From assembly GCA_018433775.1 (NCBI GenBank), contig JAHDQN010000001.1, forward strand, positions 16,555 through 80,554: 64,000 bases of DNA, in the 5' to 3' direction. The translations under genes were made by a program, and so were the position numbers. The notes under the pieces were generated by a model. It was not told the DNA's origin. It searched no databases and saw nothing but the letters and a program-made list of their open reading frames with translations. This DNA is from Deltaproteobacteria bacterium. Lineage in GTDB: Bacteria; Desulfobacterota; Desulfomonilia; UBA1062. Positions 52,677-62,359 of the stretch are shown in pieces; position 1 is the first letter of the stretch, and each line of letters starts with the position of its first letter.

Positions 52677-52870
52677 AGATTTTTTCTCACCGGGGAGCCA
52701 TGGTTTTTTTCTGCCAATTTTATTGATTGGTGTTCCTTAAGACCGCATGAAACTATAGGGATCCTTTTATCCTCGAAACCGGGTGCCTCACATACTCCGC
52801 AACACAGCCTTTTCCCCTGTACCCTGCGGCACCTCTCGAACCAGACCTGGAACGATGCCCATGACCCTGC

Positions 52871-52898
52871 TTGATTATTTCCGGGAGCCTGGTATACT
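52871..52898 (+). promoter_or_regulatory. Promoter for the CoA-activase operon
   Basis: TTGATT (52871-52876) and TATACT (52893-52898) are spaced 16 bp apart, about 115 bp before the activase ATG at 53013. Confidence 0.5.
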
Positions 52899-53012
52899 GA
52901 ATGTAAAAGAAATGTAAAAAAAAGATTGTCATGTCCCGGACCACGGAGAAAGGCCGGGTACGGCCTTTGTCCGGCATGGCTGTTTGAAAACGGGGAATGT
53001 GGAGGAAAAGCA

Positions 53013-56000
53013 ATGAAAAAGACCATCATCGGCATCGATGTGGGCTCTGTGTCCGTGGGTCTGGCAGTGCTCGGTCCTGAAGGGAGTATTGCCGGCATTG
53101 ATTATCGCATTCATCGGGGGAGGATTCGGGAAACCCTTGCCGAAATGCTCGGATCGATCGATCCGCAGGCAGGGTTTCTCGTCGCGGTAACCTCATCGAC
53201 CCCGCCCTCGGTCCGTTTCAGCGAACGGGTGGACAACCAGGTGGCCGTCGTCGCTGCGGCGCGGTATCTGCATCCGGAGGCGCGCTCCGTCCTCCAGGTG
53301 GGTGCGGAGAAGTTCTCGCTTATTTTCTTCGACGGCCAGGGCAACTATCTCTCAAGCAGGACGAATACCTCGTGCGCGGCCGGGACCGGGAGCTTCCTCG
53401 ACCAGCAGGCCGTGAGGCTGAGCCTGGAGGGCACTTCGGAGCTGAGCCGGATGGCCCTGGAAAACCACGGCCCCATTCCCAAGATTGCATCCCGCTGCGC
53501 CGTATTCGCCAAGACCGATATCATCCACGCGCAGCAAGAGGGATATTCGCTGCCGGAGATCTGCGACGGCCTGTGCCAGGGGCTTGCCAGAAACATTGCG
53601 GACACCCTGTTCGCGGGCGCGGATGCAGGCGATCCGGTCGTCTTCTGCGGAGGTGTGTCGAGGAACAGGGCAGTGGAAAGGCATATCAGCGATCTGGTGG
53701 GGAAAGAGCTGGTGGTGGACGGGTATTCGCATGTCTACGGCGCCCTGGGAGCGGCCGTCAGGCTGCGGGAAAAAACCGGAGAGCCGGGCGAGACGTTTAC
53801 CCGGCCCGGAGACGTCATTCTCTCCAGGGACGGCTCGCGGGCATACGCCTTTGACGCCCTTGGCCTCACCGGTTCGTCATATCCCGACTTCTCGGCACAT
53901 GAGCGCTGCGATTACCGGGTGCGCACGAGAAGCGTTCCGGACACGGTGGAGGTGGACATATATGAAGACCTTTCCGGTGGACGTGCCGCCGGGGTTTATC
54001 TCGGAATCGATATCGGCTCCACCAGCACCAAGGCGGTCCTCATGGAGGGGTCAGGGACCGTGCTGGCGGGCCTGTACACCAGGACCGCGGGCAGGCCCGT
54101 GGATGCGGTGTGCGCGGTGCTCGAGGCCATCGACGATTTCGAGGCCCGATACGGATTCTCGCCCGTCATTCTCGGCAGCGGGACCACGGGCTCGGGCAGG
54201 AAGCTGATCGGCGGGATCATCGGCGCCGATATGGTGGTCGATGAGATATCCGCCCATGCACGGGCCGCCTGTGATCTGAATCCCGAGGTCGACACCATCA
54301 TCGAGATCGGCGGCCAGGATTCCAAGTTCACCACGCTGAAACACGGACAGGTGAACTTCTCGATCATGAACACGGTCTGCGCGGCAGGAACGGGCAGCTT
54401 CATCGAGGAGCAGGCACGGAAGATGAGCTGCCCGCTCGACGAGTATGCGGATCGCACCCTGGGCGTGAAGGCCCCTCTCGCGAGCGACCGGTGCACCGTG
54501 TTCATGGAGCGGGACATGAACTACTGCCTCTCGGAGGGGTATTCGCCCGACGAGGTTCTGGCCTCGGCCCTGCACTCGGTGTGCGAGAACTACCTCACCA
54601 AGGTGGCGGTTGAGGGCATGATCGGCCGGACCATCCTGTTCCAGGGCGCCACCGCGAAAAACGCGGCACTGGTGGCGGCATTCGAGCACCGGCTGGGCAG
54701 GCCCGTCATGGTCTCGAAGTTCTGCCATCTGACAGGCGCCATGGGCGTGGCCCTCATGGTGGCCGAAAAGGGAGTCGAGCAGACATCCTTTGCCGGGCTC
54801 GGCCTGTACCGGTGCCGTATCCCCGTTCGCACCGAGGTGTGCACGCTCTGTGCGAACTGCTGCAAGATCACGGTGGCAGATATCGACGGCAGGAGCGTCG
54901 CCTGCGGGTTCCTGTGCGGCAGGGACTACGAGACCGGGAAGCGGGCGGATCCGGACCGTTCGGGGTTCGATCTGCTCAGGCAGCGCAAGAGAGCCCATGC
55001 CTATCCGTTTCAGGGCCGCCCTGAGCGGGGTATCACCATCGGTATCCCGGCAGCGCTCCACCTGTTCGACGATCTGGAGTTCTGGCAGTATTTCTTCGAC
55101 CTGCTCTCCATCCACACCGTCACGAGCCGGGGCTTTCGCGGTGCGCTCAAGGAGGGACGGCATCTGGCAGGGGCCGAGTTCTGTGCCCCTCTGACCGCCC
55201 TGCACGGCCACATCGCATATCTCATGGACAAATGCGACTATGTGTTCGCGCCGTTCTATTTCGAGGAGCGCTCCCAGGACACCCCGGCCCGCAGGCAGTA
55301 CTGCTACTATACCCAGTACGCGGCGAGCCTGGCCGTCGCCGCGGCGGGAGATCAGGGTCACCGGGTCCTCTCCCCCCTGGTGCGTTACCTCTACAGCAGC
55401 CTCCGCACCAAGTTCGAGCTCTTCACCATGCTCAAGAAGATCACGGGCAGGGGGATCTCCTATCGGGAGGTCTCGCACGCCTATGACAGTGCCATTGCCT
55501 GCCGCGGGCAATGCCGGAAGGCCCGGATCGAGCTCTGCACGCAAGAGAGGGCAAAGGCCCGGGGCATACAGGTGGTGTTGCTGGGCAGGCCCTATACCGT
55601 GCTCGACCCAGCCATGAACAAGGGCATCATCGATATTTTCGCCTCCCAGGGCGTGCCGGTCTATTTTCAGGACATGATCCCCGAGCATGAGATCACCGAC
55701 CCATCCCTGAAAGAGCTGCTGGACGATCTTCCCTGGAAGCACGCAGCCGACATCCTGCGCACTGCCGACGCTGTGGCCGGGATGGACGGAGTATACCCCG
55801 TGTTCGTCACCTCGTTCCGCTGCTCACCGGACTCCTTTGCCGCAGAGTACTTCAAGAACCTCATGAACTCGCGCCACAAGCCCTACCTGATCCTCCAGCT
55901 TGACGAGCACGACTCGAACGTGGGCTACGAGACCAGGATCGAGGCGGGTTTAAGGTCGTTCTCGAATCATTTCTCCCGCAGGCGCTCCATGCCCCCGGCC

Positions 56001-57242
56001 ATACTCCCGTCCATCTCGCCGGTGAAGAGGATCGAGGACAAGACCATCGTCATTCCCGACTGGGACCGTTTCTCCTGCAGCCTGCTGGCAGCTTCCCTGC
56101 GCAGGGAGGGGCTCGACGTCAGGCTCATGGACCAGACCGGGACAGGGCTGCAGAGGAGCCTCAGGCACAACACCGGGGAGTGCATTCCCATCAACATCAT
56201 GGCGCAGGAGTTCATGGATTACCTCACCCAGAACGATCTGGACCCGGCCCGGTGCGTGCTGTGGATCGGAAACGGGGAAATCCCCTGCAACCTGAAGGTG
56301 ATCCCCCATCACATCAAAAACATCCTGAACAGGAGCGGCCCGGCCATGAGCAGGGCCCGAGTCTACCGGGGGGACATATCGTTTCTGGACGTTTCGCTCA
56401 AGGCCGGGGTGAACGCATACTTCGCCTTCATGTTCGGGGGCATGCTCAGGAGGGCCGCCTGCAGGCTGCGGCCGTATGAAATACATGCGGGCAGCGTGGA
56501 CGAGGTAATCGAGGACGGGCTCAAGCTGTTCGTCGATGCATTCGAGGGCTCGTCTTCCCGCGAAGATGCCCTCAAGGCAGTGGTCGACCGTCTCGGGGCA
56601 GTATCTTTGCGGTCCGAGCCCCGGCCCCGCGTGGCTATCTTCGGAGACCTGTACGTGCGGGATAACGACGCCATGAACCAGGGCCTTATCCCGTTTGTCG
56701 AAGCCTGCGGGGGAGAGGTGATCACCACCCCGTACAGCAGCTATGCCAAAATGGTGTCCCGCCCTTATTTCAAAAAATGGTTCAACGAGGGCAAATACAT
56801 GCGGAGTTTTTCCTGCCGGGCCGTGCTCACGGCGCTCTCTGCACTGGAAAAGAAGTATTACCGGCATTTTCAGCAGGTGCTCTGCGAGCCCGACCACGAG
56901 TTCAACGATCCGGTCGAGCATATCCTGGCTCCCTACCGCATCAGGAGCGAGCACAGCGGGGAGACCATGGACAACATCCTCAAGACCTATTACATCAAGA
57001 AGTACTACCCGGACGTGTCGCTCTTCATCCAGGCCAACCCCGCGTTCTGCTGCGCCGGGCTGGTGACCGAGGCAATGGCCGGCAGGATCGAGCGCCTCAC
57101 CGGGGTGCCGGTGGTCAACGTGACCTACGACGGCACCTTCGGCGAGAAGAACAGTATTATCGTGCCCTATCTGGCCTTTCCCCGGAAACCGGGGCAGGCT
57201 GAATCCGTGCAGGACGCCATCAGCAGGGCGGGGGGTTCCTGA
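53013..57242 (+). CDS. Double acyl-CoA dehydratase activase (BadF/BcrA-type ASKHA plus DUF2229)
   Basis: This 1409-residue protein contains two activase domains of the BcrA/BadF/HgdC family. Domain 1 (about residues 1-260) has IGIDVGSVSVG, NTSCAAGTGSF and SRCAVF; domain 2 (about 325-590) has GIDIGSTSTKAVLM, NTVCAAGTGSF and DRCTVF. The Cys in each pair fits the bridging [4Fe-4S] site of activases. A Cys-rich linker (CTLCANCC, about residue 610) leads to DUF2229 and a region like the 2-hydroxyacyl-CoA dehydratase D subunit. Such proteins use ATP to drive low-potential electron transfer to a dehydratase or a related system. GGAGG fixes ATG 53013. A 2-hydroxyacid dehydrogenase gene follows, suggesting a hydroxyacyl-CoA pathway. 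Confidence 0.9.
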   Translation: MKKTIIGIDVGSVSVGLAVLGPEGSIAGIDYRIHRGRIRETLAEMLGSIDPQAGFLVAVTSSTPPSVRFSERVDNQVAVVAAARYLHPEARSVLQVGAEKFSLIFFDGQGNYLSSRTNTSCAAGTGSFLDQQAVRLSLEGTSELSRMALENHGPIPKIASRCAVFAKTDIIHAQQEGYSLPEICDGLCQGLARNIADTLFAGADAGDPVVFCGGVSRNRAVERHISDLVGKELVVDGYSHVYGALGAAVRLREKTGEPGETFTRPGDVILSRDGSRAYAFDALGLTGSSYPDFSAHERCDYRVRTRSVPDTVEVDIYEDLSGGRAAGVYLGIDIGSTSTKAVLMEGSGTVLAGLYTRTAGRPVDAVCAVLEAIDDFEARYGFSPVILGSGTTGSGRKLIGGIIGADMVVDEISAHARAACDLNPEVDTIIEIGGQDSKFTTLKHGQVNFSIMNTVCAAGTGSFIEEQARKMSCPLDEYADRTLGVKAPLASDRCTVFMERDMNYCLSEGYSPDEVLASALHSVCENYLTKVAVEGMIGRTILFQGATAKNAALVAAFEHRLGRPVMVSKFCHLTGAMGVALMVAEKGVEQTSFAGLGLYRCRIPVRTEVCTLCANCCKITVADIDGRSVACGFLCGRDYETGKRADPDRSGFDLLRQRKRAHAYPFQGRPERGITIGIPAALHLFDDLEFWQYFFDLLSIHTVTSRGFRGALKEGRHLAGAEFCAPLTALHGHIAYLMDKCDYVFAPFYFEERSQDTPARRQYCYYTQYAASLAVAAAGDQGHRVLSPLVRYLYSSLRTKFELFTMLKKITGRGISYREVSHAYDSAIACRGQCRKARIELCTQERAKARGIQVVLLGRPYTVLDPAMNKGIIDIFASQGVPVYFQDMIPEHEITDPSLKELLDDLPWKHAADILRTADAVAGMDGVYPVFVTSFRCSPDSFAAEYFKNLMNSRHKPYLILQLDEHDSNVGYETRIEAGLRSFSNHFSRRRSMPPAILPSISPVKRIEDKTIVIPDWDRFSCSLLAASLRREGLDVRLMDQTGTGLQRSLRHNTGECIPINIMAQEFMDYLTQNDLDPARCVLWIGNGEIPCNLKVIPHHIKNILNRSGPAMSRARVYRGDISFLDVSLKAGVNAYFAFMFGGMLRRAACRLRPYEIHAGSVDEVIEDGLKLFVDAFEGSSSREDALKAVVDRLGAVSLRSEPRPRVAIFGDLYVRDNDAMNQGLIPFVEACGGEVITTPYSSYAKMVSRPYFKKWFNEGKYMRSFSCRAVLTALSALEKKYYRHFQQVLCEPDHEFNDPVEHILAPYRIRSEHSGETMDNILKTYYIKKYYPDVSLFIQANPAFCCAGLVTEAMAGRIERLTGVPVVNVTYDGTFGEKNSIIVPYLAFPRKPGQAESVQDAISRAGGS

Positions 57243-57329
57243 AGCGGCTTTGTCGATTCGTGAGAGAAAGGCACTGGTTTTTCCCGGTCATCGACGGTAT
57301 TCTGTTGTCTACAGAGAGGAGGAAACCGT

Positions 57330-58346
57330 ATGAAACCCGTGGTGCTGTCTCTGGCTCCGCTTCCCGCGGAGCTGGTCAGGGCGCTGATCATGCAGACACC
57401 CGGTCTGCCGGACTTCGATGTGGTCTCAGGCGGCGGGATGAGCCGCGAGGAGCTCTCGGACGCCTTCTCGCGCGCCGACGTGGTCATGGGCGACTACACC
57501 TTCCAGTGCCCGATATCGTCCGATGTCCTCGACAGGGCGCTCTCGCTCAAGCTCATCCAGCAGCCGAGCGTGGGCTATCAGCATATCGACGTCGATGCGT
57601 GCGCCGAGCGCCGGATACCGGTCGCCAACACGCCCGGCGCCAACACCGCTAGCGTTGCCGAGCACACCCTGGCCTGCGGCCTGAGCCTGCTGAGAAAACT
57701 GTCCGCTGCCGACCAGGGCATGCGGGAAGGCAGGTGGGAGCAGTTGTCGCTCAATCCCGCAGAACTCGCCGGAAAGACCTGGGGCCTCATCGGTTTCGGC
57801 AGGATCGGGCGGGCCGTGAGCCTGCGGCTGAGGCCCTTTGCACCGGCCCGGGTGCTCTATCATGATGTCGTCAGGCCTTCCGCAGAGGAGGAGGACGAGT
57901 ATGGGGTGTCCTATGCCCCGCTCAGCGACCTTCTGGGAGCATCGGACATCGTGAGCCTGCACGCGCCCCTGACCGCGACCACCCTGCACATGATCGGTGA
58001 TGAGGAGCTCGGGCGTATGAAGCCGAGTGCGTATCTCATCAACGTGGCCCGCGGGGAGCTTGTTGACGAGGACGCCCTGGCCCGTGCCCTCAAGGAGGGA
58101 CGGATCGCCGGGGCCGCGGTAGACGTATTCTCCCGCGAGCCGGTCACCGCGGAGAACCCTTTGCTGGAAGCAGCCGGGAACAATCTCCTGCTCTCGCCCC
58201 ACGTGGCCGGGGTGTCCACCGAGGCGGCAGGCAGGATCATCACCATGGCGGCGGGCAATATCGCCCGGGTGCTCAAAGGTCTGGAGCCGCTGTATGTCGT
58301 GAACGACACGGTCGTCACGCCTGCGGGATGGAGGAGCACGGAATGA
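57330..58346 (+). CDS. D-isomer-specific 2-hydroxyacid dehydrogenase
   Basis: This 338-residue NAD(P)-dependent enzyme reduces 2-oxoacids or oxidises 2-hydroxyacids, or may act as a phosphoglycerate-type dehydrogenase. The nucleotide motif is GLIGFGRIGRAV, the catalytic Arg is in NVARGEL, the Glu in FSREPV and the His in LLLSPHVAG. GAGGAGG precedes the ATG. It lies 87 bp after the activase gene and overlaps the start of the ThDP enzyme gene (ATGA), so the three form an operon. Its product, a 2-hydroxyacid, could enter an activase-dependent dehydratase step. Confidence 0.93.
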   Translation: MKPVVLSLAPLPAELVRALIMQTPGLPDFDVVSGGGMSREELSDAFSRADVVMGDYTFQCPISSDVLDRALSLKLIQQPSVGYQHIDVDACAERRIPVANTPGANTASVAEHTLACGLSLLRKLSAADQGMREGRWEQLSLNPAELAGKTWGLIGFGRIGRAVSLRLRPFAPARVLYHDVVRPSAEEEDEYGVSYAPLSDLLGASDIVSLHAPLTATTLHMIGDEELGRMKPSAYLINVARGELVDEDALARALKEGRIAGAAVDVFSREPVTAENPLLEAAGNNLLLSPHVAGVSTEAAGRIITMAAGNIARVLKGLEPLYVVNDTVVTPAGWRSTE

Positions 58347-59881
58347 AGGGAGCCCATATTCTGGTCAAGACGGCGGTGCAGCTCGGTGTCGATGTGTGCT
58401 TTGCCAACCCCGGCACCACCGAGATGCCCCTGGTGGCGGCCATGGATGCCATCGAGGGGATCAGGCCGGTTTTGGGTGTGTTCGAAGGGGTGTGCACGGG
58501 CGCGGCCGACGGGTTCGGACGCATGGCCGGAAGGCCCGCCATGGTGCTCCTGCACCTGGGGCCGGGGCTGGCAAACGGCATAGCCAACCTCCACAATGCG
58601 CGCAGGGCCCGAACGCCCATGTTCGTGGTTGTTGGCGAGCACGCCACCTGGCACCGGGGGTACGATCCCCCGCTTGCCATGGACATCGAGGCCCTGGCCG
58701 GGACCTTCTCCGGCTGGCAGAGAACAACGGTGCGATCAGGCGACATTGTCCGGGACGTGACGGAAGCCGTCTCCCTGGCCGGGCAGGGGCAGATATCAAC
58801 CCTGATCCTCCCCTACGATCTCCAGCTGGAAGAGACGCACGAAGGTCGCGCAGATGCCGGTTCTCCCGCGTGCGCACCTGTGGATGCCGGGACGATCGAG
58901 AGGGCGGCCGCAAGGCTCATGAAGGCGAAGCGGCCCGTGCTCGTGCTCGGGGGCAGGGCCTTGCAGAGAGAAGGGCTTCTGACGGCGGCCCGGATCAGGG
59001 CGGCCTCAGGGTGCGACCTGCTGGCCGAGACCTTCCCCGCCCGCATGGAGCGGGGGGCGGGTTTGCCCGATGTGCCCAGGATTCAGTACCTGCCGGAGAT
59101 GGCCATGGACCAGCTCTCCCGGTACGACCTGCTGGTCTTCGCGGGTGCGGTGAGGCCGGTTTCCTTTTTCGGCTACCAGAACGTGCCCGCTCAACTCGTG
59201 GACGAAAGCAGCGAGACCCTCATGCTCACAGAGGATGGACAGGACGCCGGCGAGGTTCTGGAGGCCCTGGCAGGAGAGCTCAAGGCGCCGTCTTCAGTCC
59301 CGGAGGACTCCCTGGCCCGGCCGGTGCGCATGGATCTGCCCTCGGGCCCGCTCAGCGGGGACAAGATTTGCGCGATCCTGGCAACGCTCCAGCCCGAGGG
59401 GTGCATCGTGGTGGAAGAGGCGATCACGAACAGCCTGCTGTATCACCCGCTGACCGCCGGCTCACGGCCGTTCACCCTCCTCACGCTGACCGGGGGGTCC
59501 TTGGGGCAGGGGCCGCCCTGCGCCGCGGGTGCGGCCATCGCCTGCCCGGACAGGCAGGTGATCAGCTTCCAGGCGGACGGAGCCGCGCTGTATACCATGC
59601 AGGCCCTGTGGACCCAGGCGCGGGAGCTGCTGAATGTGATCACGCTCATCTGCTCCAACCGCAGCTACGATATCCTCAGGCTCGAGCTCACGAGGCTGGG
59701 GGTGTTCCAGCCCGGGCCTGCGGCCACGAGGCTCTCGGACCTGTCCGGGGTGGACTGGGTGAAGGCGGGGGAGGCCATGGGCATACCCTCGGTATCGGTG
59801 TGCACCGCGGAGGACCTGGCAAGGGAGCTTTCCCGGGCGCTGGGCGAAAAAGGCCCCTGCCTCATCGAGATGGTTCTGTGA
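58343..59881 (+). CDS. ThDP-dependent enzyme (acetolactate synthase/benzoylformate decarboxylase-like)
   Basis: This 512-residue protein has the three-domain ThDP-enzyme fold. The N-terminal VCFANPGTTEMPLV and FEGVCTGAADGFGRM contain the activating Glu, and the C-terminal cofactor motif is ADGAALYTMQALWTQ, in which the usual first Gly of GDG is replaced by Ala. Family members decarboxylate 2-oxoacids or condense them. The context with a 2-hydroxyacid dehydrogenase suggests it works on a 2-oxoacid. ATG 58343 has GAGGAG upstream and overlaps the stop of the previous gene, so a longer start at 58328 is not needed. Substrate is unknown. Confidence 0.92.
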   Translation: MKGAHILVKTAVQLGVDVCFANPGTTEMPLVAAMDAIEGIRPVLGVFEGVCTGAADGFGRMAGRPAMVLLHLGPGLANGIANLHNARRARTPMFVVVGEHATWHRGYDPPLAMDIEALAGTFSGWQRTTVRSGDIVRDVTEAVSLAGQGQISTLILPYDLQLEETHEGRADAGSPACAPVDAGTIERAAARLMKAKRPVLVLGGRALQREGLLTAARIRAASGCDLLAETFPARMERGAGLPDVPRIQYLPEMAMDQLSRYDLLVFAGAVRPVSFFGYQNVPAQLVDESSETLMLTEDGQDAGEVLEALAGELKAPSSVPEDSLARPVRMDLPSGPLSGDKICAILATLQPEGCIVVEEAITNSLLYHPLTAGSRPFTLLTLTGGSLGQGPPCAAGAAIACPDRQVISFQADGAALYTMQALWTQARELLNVITLICSNRSYDILRLELTRLGVFQPGPAATRLSDLSGVDWVKAGEAMGIPSVSVCTAEDLARELSRALGEKGPCLIEMVL

Positions 59882-60060
59882 GACGAGTCGCTTCCCTCCC
59901 TGGCCCCCGGGATCTGAAAGGGCAGGTCAGCCTTTTTGAGGGTCCAGGGAGGAACTCTCCTGTTGAGAGCAGTTCCAGGCCGGCTTCCATCCAATGACAG
60001 CTCAGCCGGGCCGGTGCCCTGGATCCTGGCCCGCCTGGAAAGAGCGATCGTCACGGGTGC

Positions 60061-60969
60061 TCATTTTTTCTTTGCCGCCTTTTTTTCCTTCTCTTTTTCC
60101 TTCTCTTTTTCCTTTGCCTTCTTCTCCTGCTTTTCTCTCAGGTGGTCCAGGGGGATATGCATTCCCTGCTGGAAGAGGTAGTTGACGAGCGGGAAGGAGA
60201 GGTTTTCCGGGCCGTAGAGGATGAACTGGACGCTCGGCAGGAAAAAGTACGTCACCGGCCGCCTCACGAGCAGAATGCGCGAGAGCTCCCGGGCCACGGG
60301 GTGCACGCCGCCGATCTCGAGCTCGACGTCTTTCGGGTTCAGTGACATGCCGAGCCTGCGGGCATTCATCTTGAACTCCGTGAACTGGGGCTGCCTGAAC
60401 TGGTAGAGCCGGATGAGGAATTTCATCACCTTGTTCATGGGGGTGGGGATCTTCCGGCCCCTGAGGCGGCAGATCAGCTCGTCGCCTTCCTTGAGCTCGC
60501 AGCTCAGCCGGTCGTCCGAGTCCGTGAAATCGATGGACGCCAGGAACTTCGGAAAGCCCGAAAAATCGATTCCCCACCTCAGGGCCGCCTCGGTGGTCAC
60601 GGGAAGGTGGAAGATATAGGGATAGAAGTTGAACTGGATGAGCTGACGCAGGAGGTTGTAGCCCGGCAGGGGCATGATGTGGGGGTTGTTGAGCACCACG
60701 GTGAAGGCGAACTCGTTGTAGGGCCCCACGTCGGTGTCATGGTACTCGAAGCATGCCAGGCCCACGGCCCCCACACCCGGGAAGATCTGTGCGGGCGTGA
60801 ACCGGGGGTCGGGAAGCAGCTTTTTCAGGGCAAGGAGATTGGCCGGGAACACGGCCAGAAACGCCCTGGCGTCACGATAGAAGATGGGCAGCTTGACCTT
60901 CTGCCCGGCGGCCCACACATCGACCTGTTCCACACCGGCAAAGAAATCGTGCTTTTGTTCATCCCTCAT
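60061..60969 (-). CDS. Acetoacetate decarboxylase family protein with Lys/Glu-rich tail
   Basis: This 302-residue protein belongs to the acetoacetate decarboxylase (ADC) superfamily, in which a Schiff-base Lys normally catalyses decarboxylation. The family-like segments are FPGVGAVGLACFEYHDTDVG, then PYNEFAFTVVLNN, and WGIDFSGFPKFLASIDF with a candidate Lys in GFPK. The last 25 residues are almost only Lys, Glu and Ala (KEKEKEKEKEKKAAKKK) and are encoded by a low-complexity tract at 60061-60130. GAGGAGG fixes ATG 60969. Substrate is uncertain; many ADC-like proteins are not true decarboxylases. Confidence 0.85.
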   Translation of the reverse strand: MRDEQKHDFFAGVEQVDVWAAGQKVKLPIFYRDARAFLAVFPANLLALKKLLPDPRFTPAQIFPGVGAVGLACFEYHDTDVGPYNEFAFTVVLNNPHIMPLPGYNLLRQLIQFNFYPYIFHLPVTTEAALRWGIDFSGFPKFLASIDFTDSDDRLSCELKEGDELICRLRGRKIPTPMNKVMKFLIRLYQFRQPQFTEFKMNARRLGMSLNPKDVELEIGGVHPVARELSRILLVRRPVTYFFLPSVQFILYGPENLSFPLVNYLFQQGMHIPLDHLREKQEKKAKEKEKEKEKEKKAAKKK

Positions 60970-61008
60970 TGAATCCTCCTCTTTGATAATGCATGACTGT
61001 ATGATAAT

Positions 61009-61036
61009 ATTATAAAATAACATGTGATGATTACAA
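61009..61036 (-). promoter_or_regulatory. Promoter for the ADC-family gene
   Basis: On the minus strand, TTGTAA (61036-61031) and a perfect TATAAT (61014-61009) are spaced 16 bp apart in an AT-rich patch, about 40 bp before the ATG at 60969. Confidence 0.55.
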
Positions 61037-61168
61037 GGACGAATGGAGCTCCACGCATCTCTGCCTTAAAAACGGGCCGGGCCTGCTTTGCGGAACGGTT
61101 TAGCCAAGGGGATGGGTGGTGTTTTTCGTCAAATGCCTTTTTAAGGGATGTGAAACGGGGAGGTTTCT

Positions 61169-62359
61169 ATGGATCTTTCTCTGTATGCCCGGGAAGGGGA
61201 GCAAGAGTTTGTGGAGCTCACCCGGTCGTTTGTCCGGAAATCCGTGCAGCCCATGTTCGGAGGCGACGCTCCTGACGGCAACCTCGACATGGTGCCATCC
61301 ATCCTGGACACAGCCTTCGAGGTGGGGCTCGCGGCATCGCCCTGCTCCGGGATGCCGGGCTTCGAATACGGCATCTGGGGAACCTCTGCAGACAACCCAA
61401 CGGGGGTGAGGATCTCGGCCACGCTCCTGTGGGCCGTGGCCGAGGCATGCGCGGGAATCGCCATGAATCTCCATGTGCAGGGTCTTGCCTCGCGCGTCAT
61501 CACCTCATCGAAGGGCGGCCTTCCCGATCCTCCGGCACGGGTGGCGATCGCGCTCCAGGAAGGGCACGCTCTTCCGGGTTACCGGACCCTCCTCGGGAAG
61601 GGCGGCGGACCCGATGAGGGCATCGGCACCCGTGCCCTCTCCGCAAAGACTGGATGGGTGATCACCGGGAGCAAGTCCTTTGTCTATGGTATGGAAGGGC
61701 CGGACGCCTTCCTGGTTTTCTGCAGGATCGCGGGAAACCAGGGAGGTGAGAAGCTTGGATGCCTGCTGGTTCCTGCCGGCGCAACAGGACTCGAGGTCCG
61801 GGACGTCGGCGGGAGGACGGGCATACGGGCCTGCGGGCTCAGTCACCTTGTCTTGAATGAGGTGAAGGTTGCTTCTGAACACCATCTCTCAAGCCGTGAC
61901 GCCTTTCCCCTGATGGGACAGGCGGTGTGCCTCCATTGGCTCGGCATCTCGGCTATGGCCGCAGGGAACGCCTCGGGAGCCCTGAAAGCGGCGCGCGAGT
62001 ATGCGGCCACCCGCTACCAGGGAGGAGCCATGATAGGGGAGCACCCGGCGGTCAGGAAGCTTCTGGCCCTGTCTGAGGCCAGGGTCGAGGCCGCCTTGGC
62101 GCTTCTTCTCCAGACAGCCGGCTTTGCTTGCGGAAACACTGATTTCCTGCGCCGGTGTGCCATTGCCAAGCTCATGACGACAGACTGGGCATTCTCCGCT
62201 GTCACCGATGCCCTGCAGGTTTTCGGGGGCTATGGGTATATGGAGGACTACGGCATGGAAAAGAGGCTGCGCGATGCAGTCGTGCTCAAGACCGCGGCAG
62301 GCTCGCGGAATTATCTGGAGACCTTTATCTCCGATGCGGGAAGGGAGGATATCCGATGA
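61169..62359 (+). CDS. Acyl-CoA dehydrogenase family protein (first of pair)
   Basis: This 396-residue FAD enzyme has the acyl-CoA dehydrogenase fold: VELTRSFVRKSVQP at the N-terminus, AEACAGIAMNLHVQGLASRV, the beta-domain WVITGSKSFVYGMEG and the C-terminal helices with LQVFGGYGYMEDYGME. It lacks the usual YEGTNQINR end, and the segment containing the second gene's catalytic motif is absent, so it may be a non-catalytic or altered partner of the downstream gene. GGGGAGG precedes the ATG. Its stop overlaps the start of the next gene (ATGA), indicating a co-translated pair and possibly a heteromeric enzyme. Confidence 0.9.
   Translation: MDLSLYAREGEQEFVELTRSFVRKSVQPMFGGDAPDGNLDMVPSILDTAFEVGLAASPCSGMPGFEYGIWGTSADNPTGVRISATLLWAVAEACAGIAMNLHVQGLASRVITSSKGGLPDPPARVAIALQEGHALPGYRTLLGKGGGPDEGIGTRALSAKTGWVITGSKSFVYGMEGPDAFLVFCRIAGNQGGEKLGCLLVPAGATGLEVRDVGGRTGIRACGLSHLVLNEVKVASEHHLSSRDAFPLMGQAVCLHWLGISAMAAGNASGALKAAREYAATRYQGGAMIGEHPAVRKLLALSEARVEAALALLLQTAGFACGNTDFLRRCAIAKLMTTDWAFSAVTDALQVFGGYGYMEDYGMEKRLRDAVVLKTAAGSRNYLETFISDAGREDIR

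Larger units (their letters stand above)
52662..53012. other. Intergenic region between divergent M20 and CoA-activase genes
   Basis: This 351-bp divergent spacer has promoters at both ends: the extended -10 for the M20 gene and the -35/-10 pair at 52871-52898 for the activase operon. No additional gene was recognised. Confidence 0.45.

Noticed and set aside
58396..59997. Long second-frame reading across the ThDP gene
   Set aside because: It overlaps the ThDP-enzyme gene completely and its translation is typical GC-rich shadow sequence rich in Arg, Gly and Pro.
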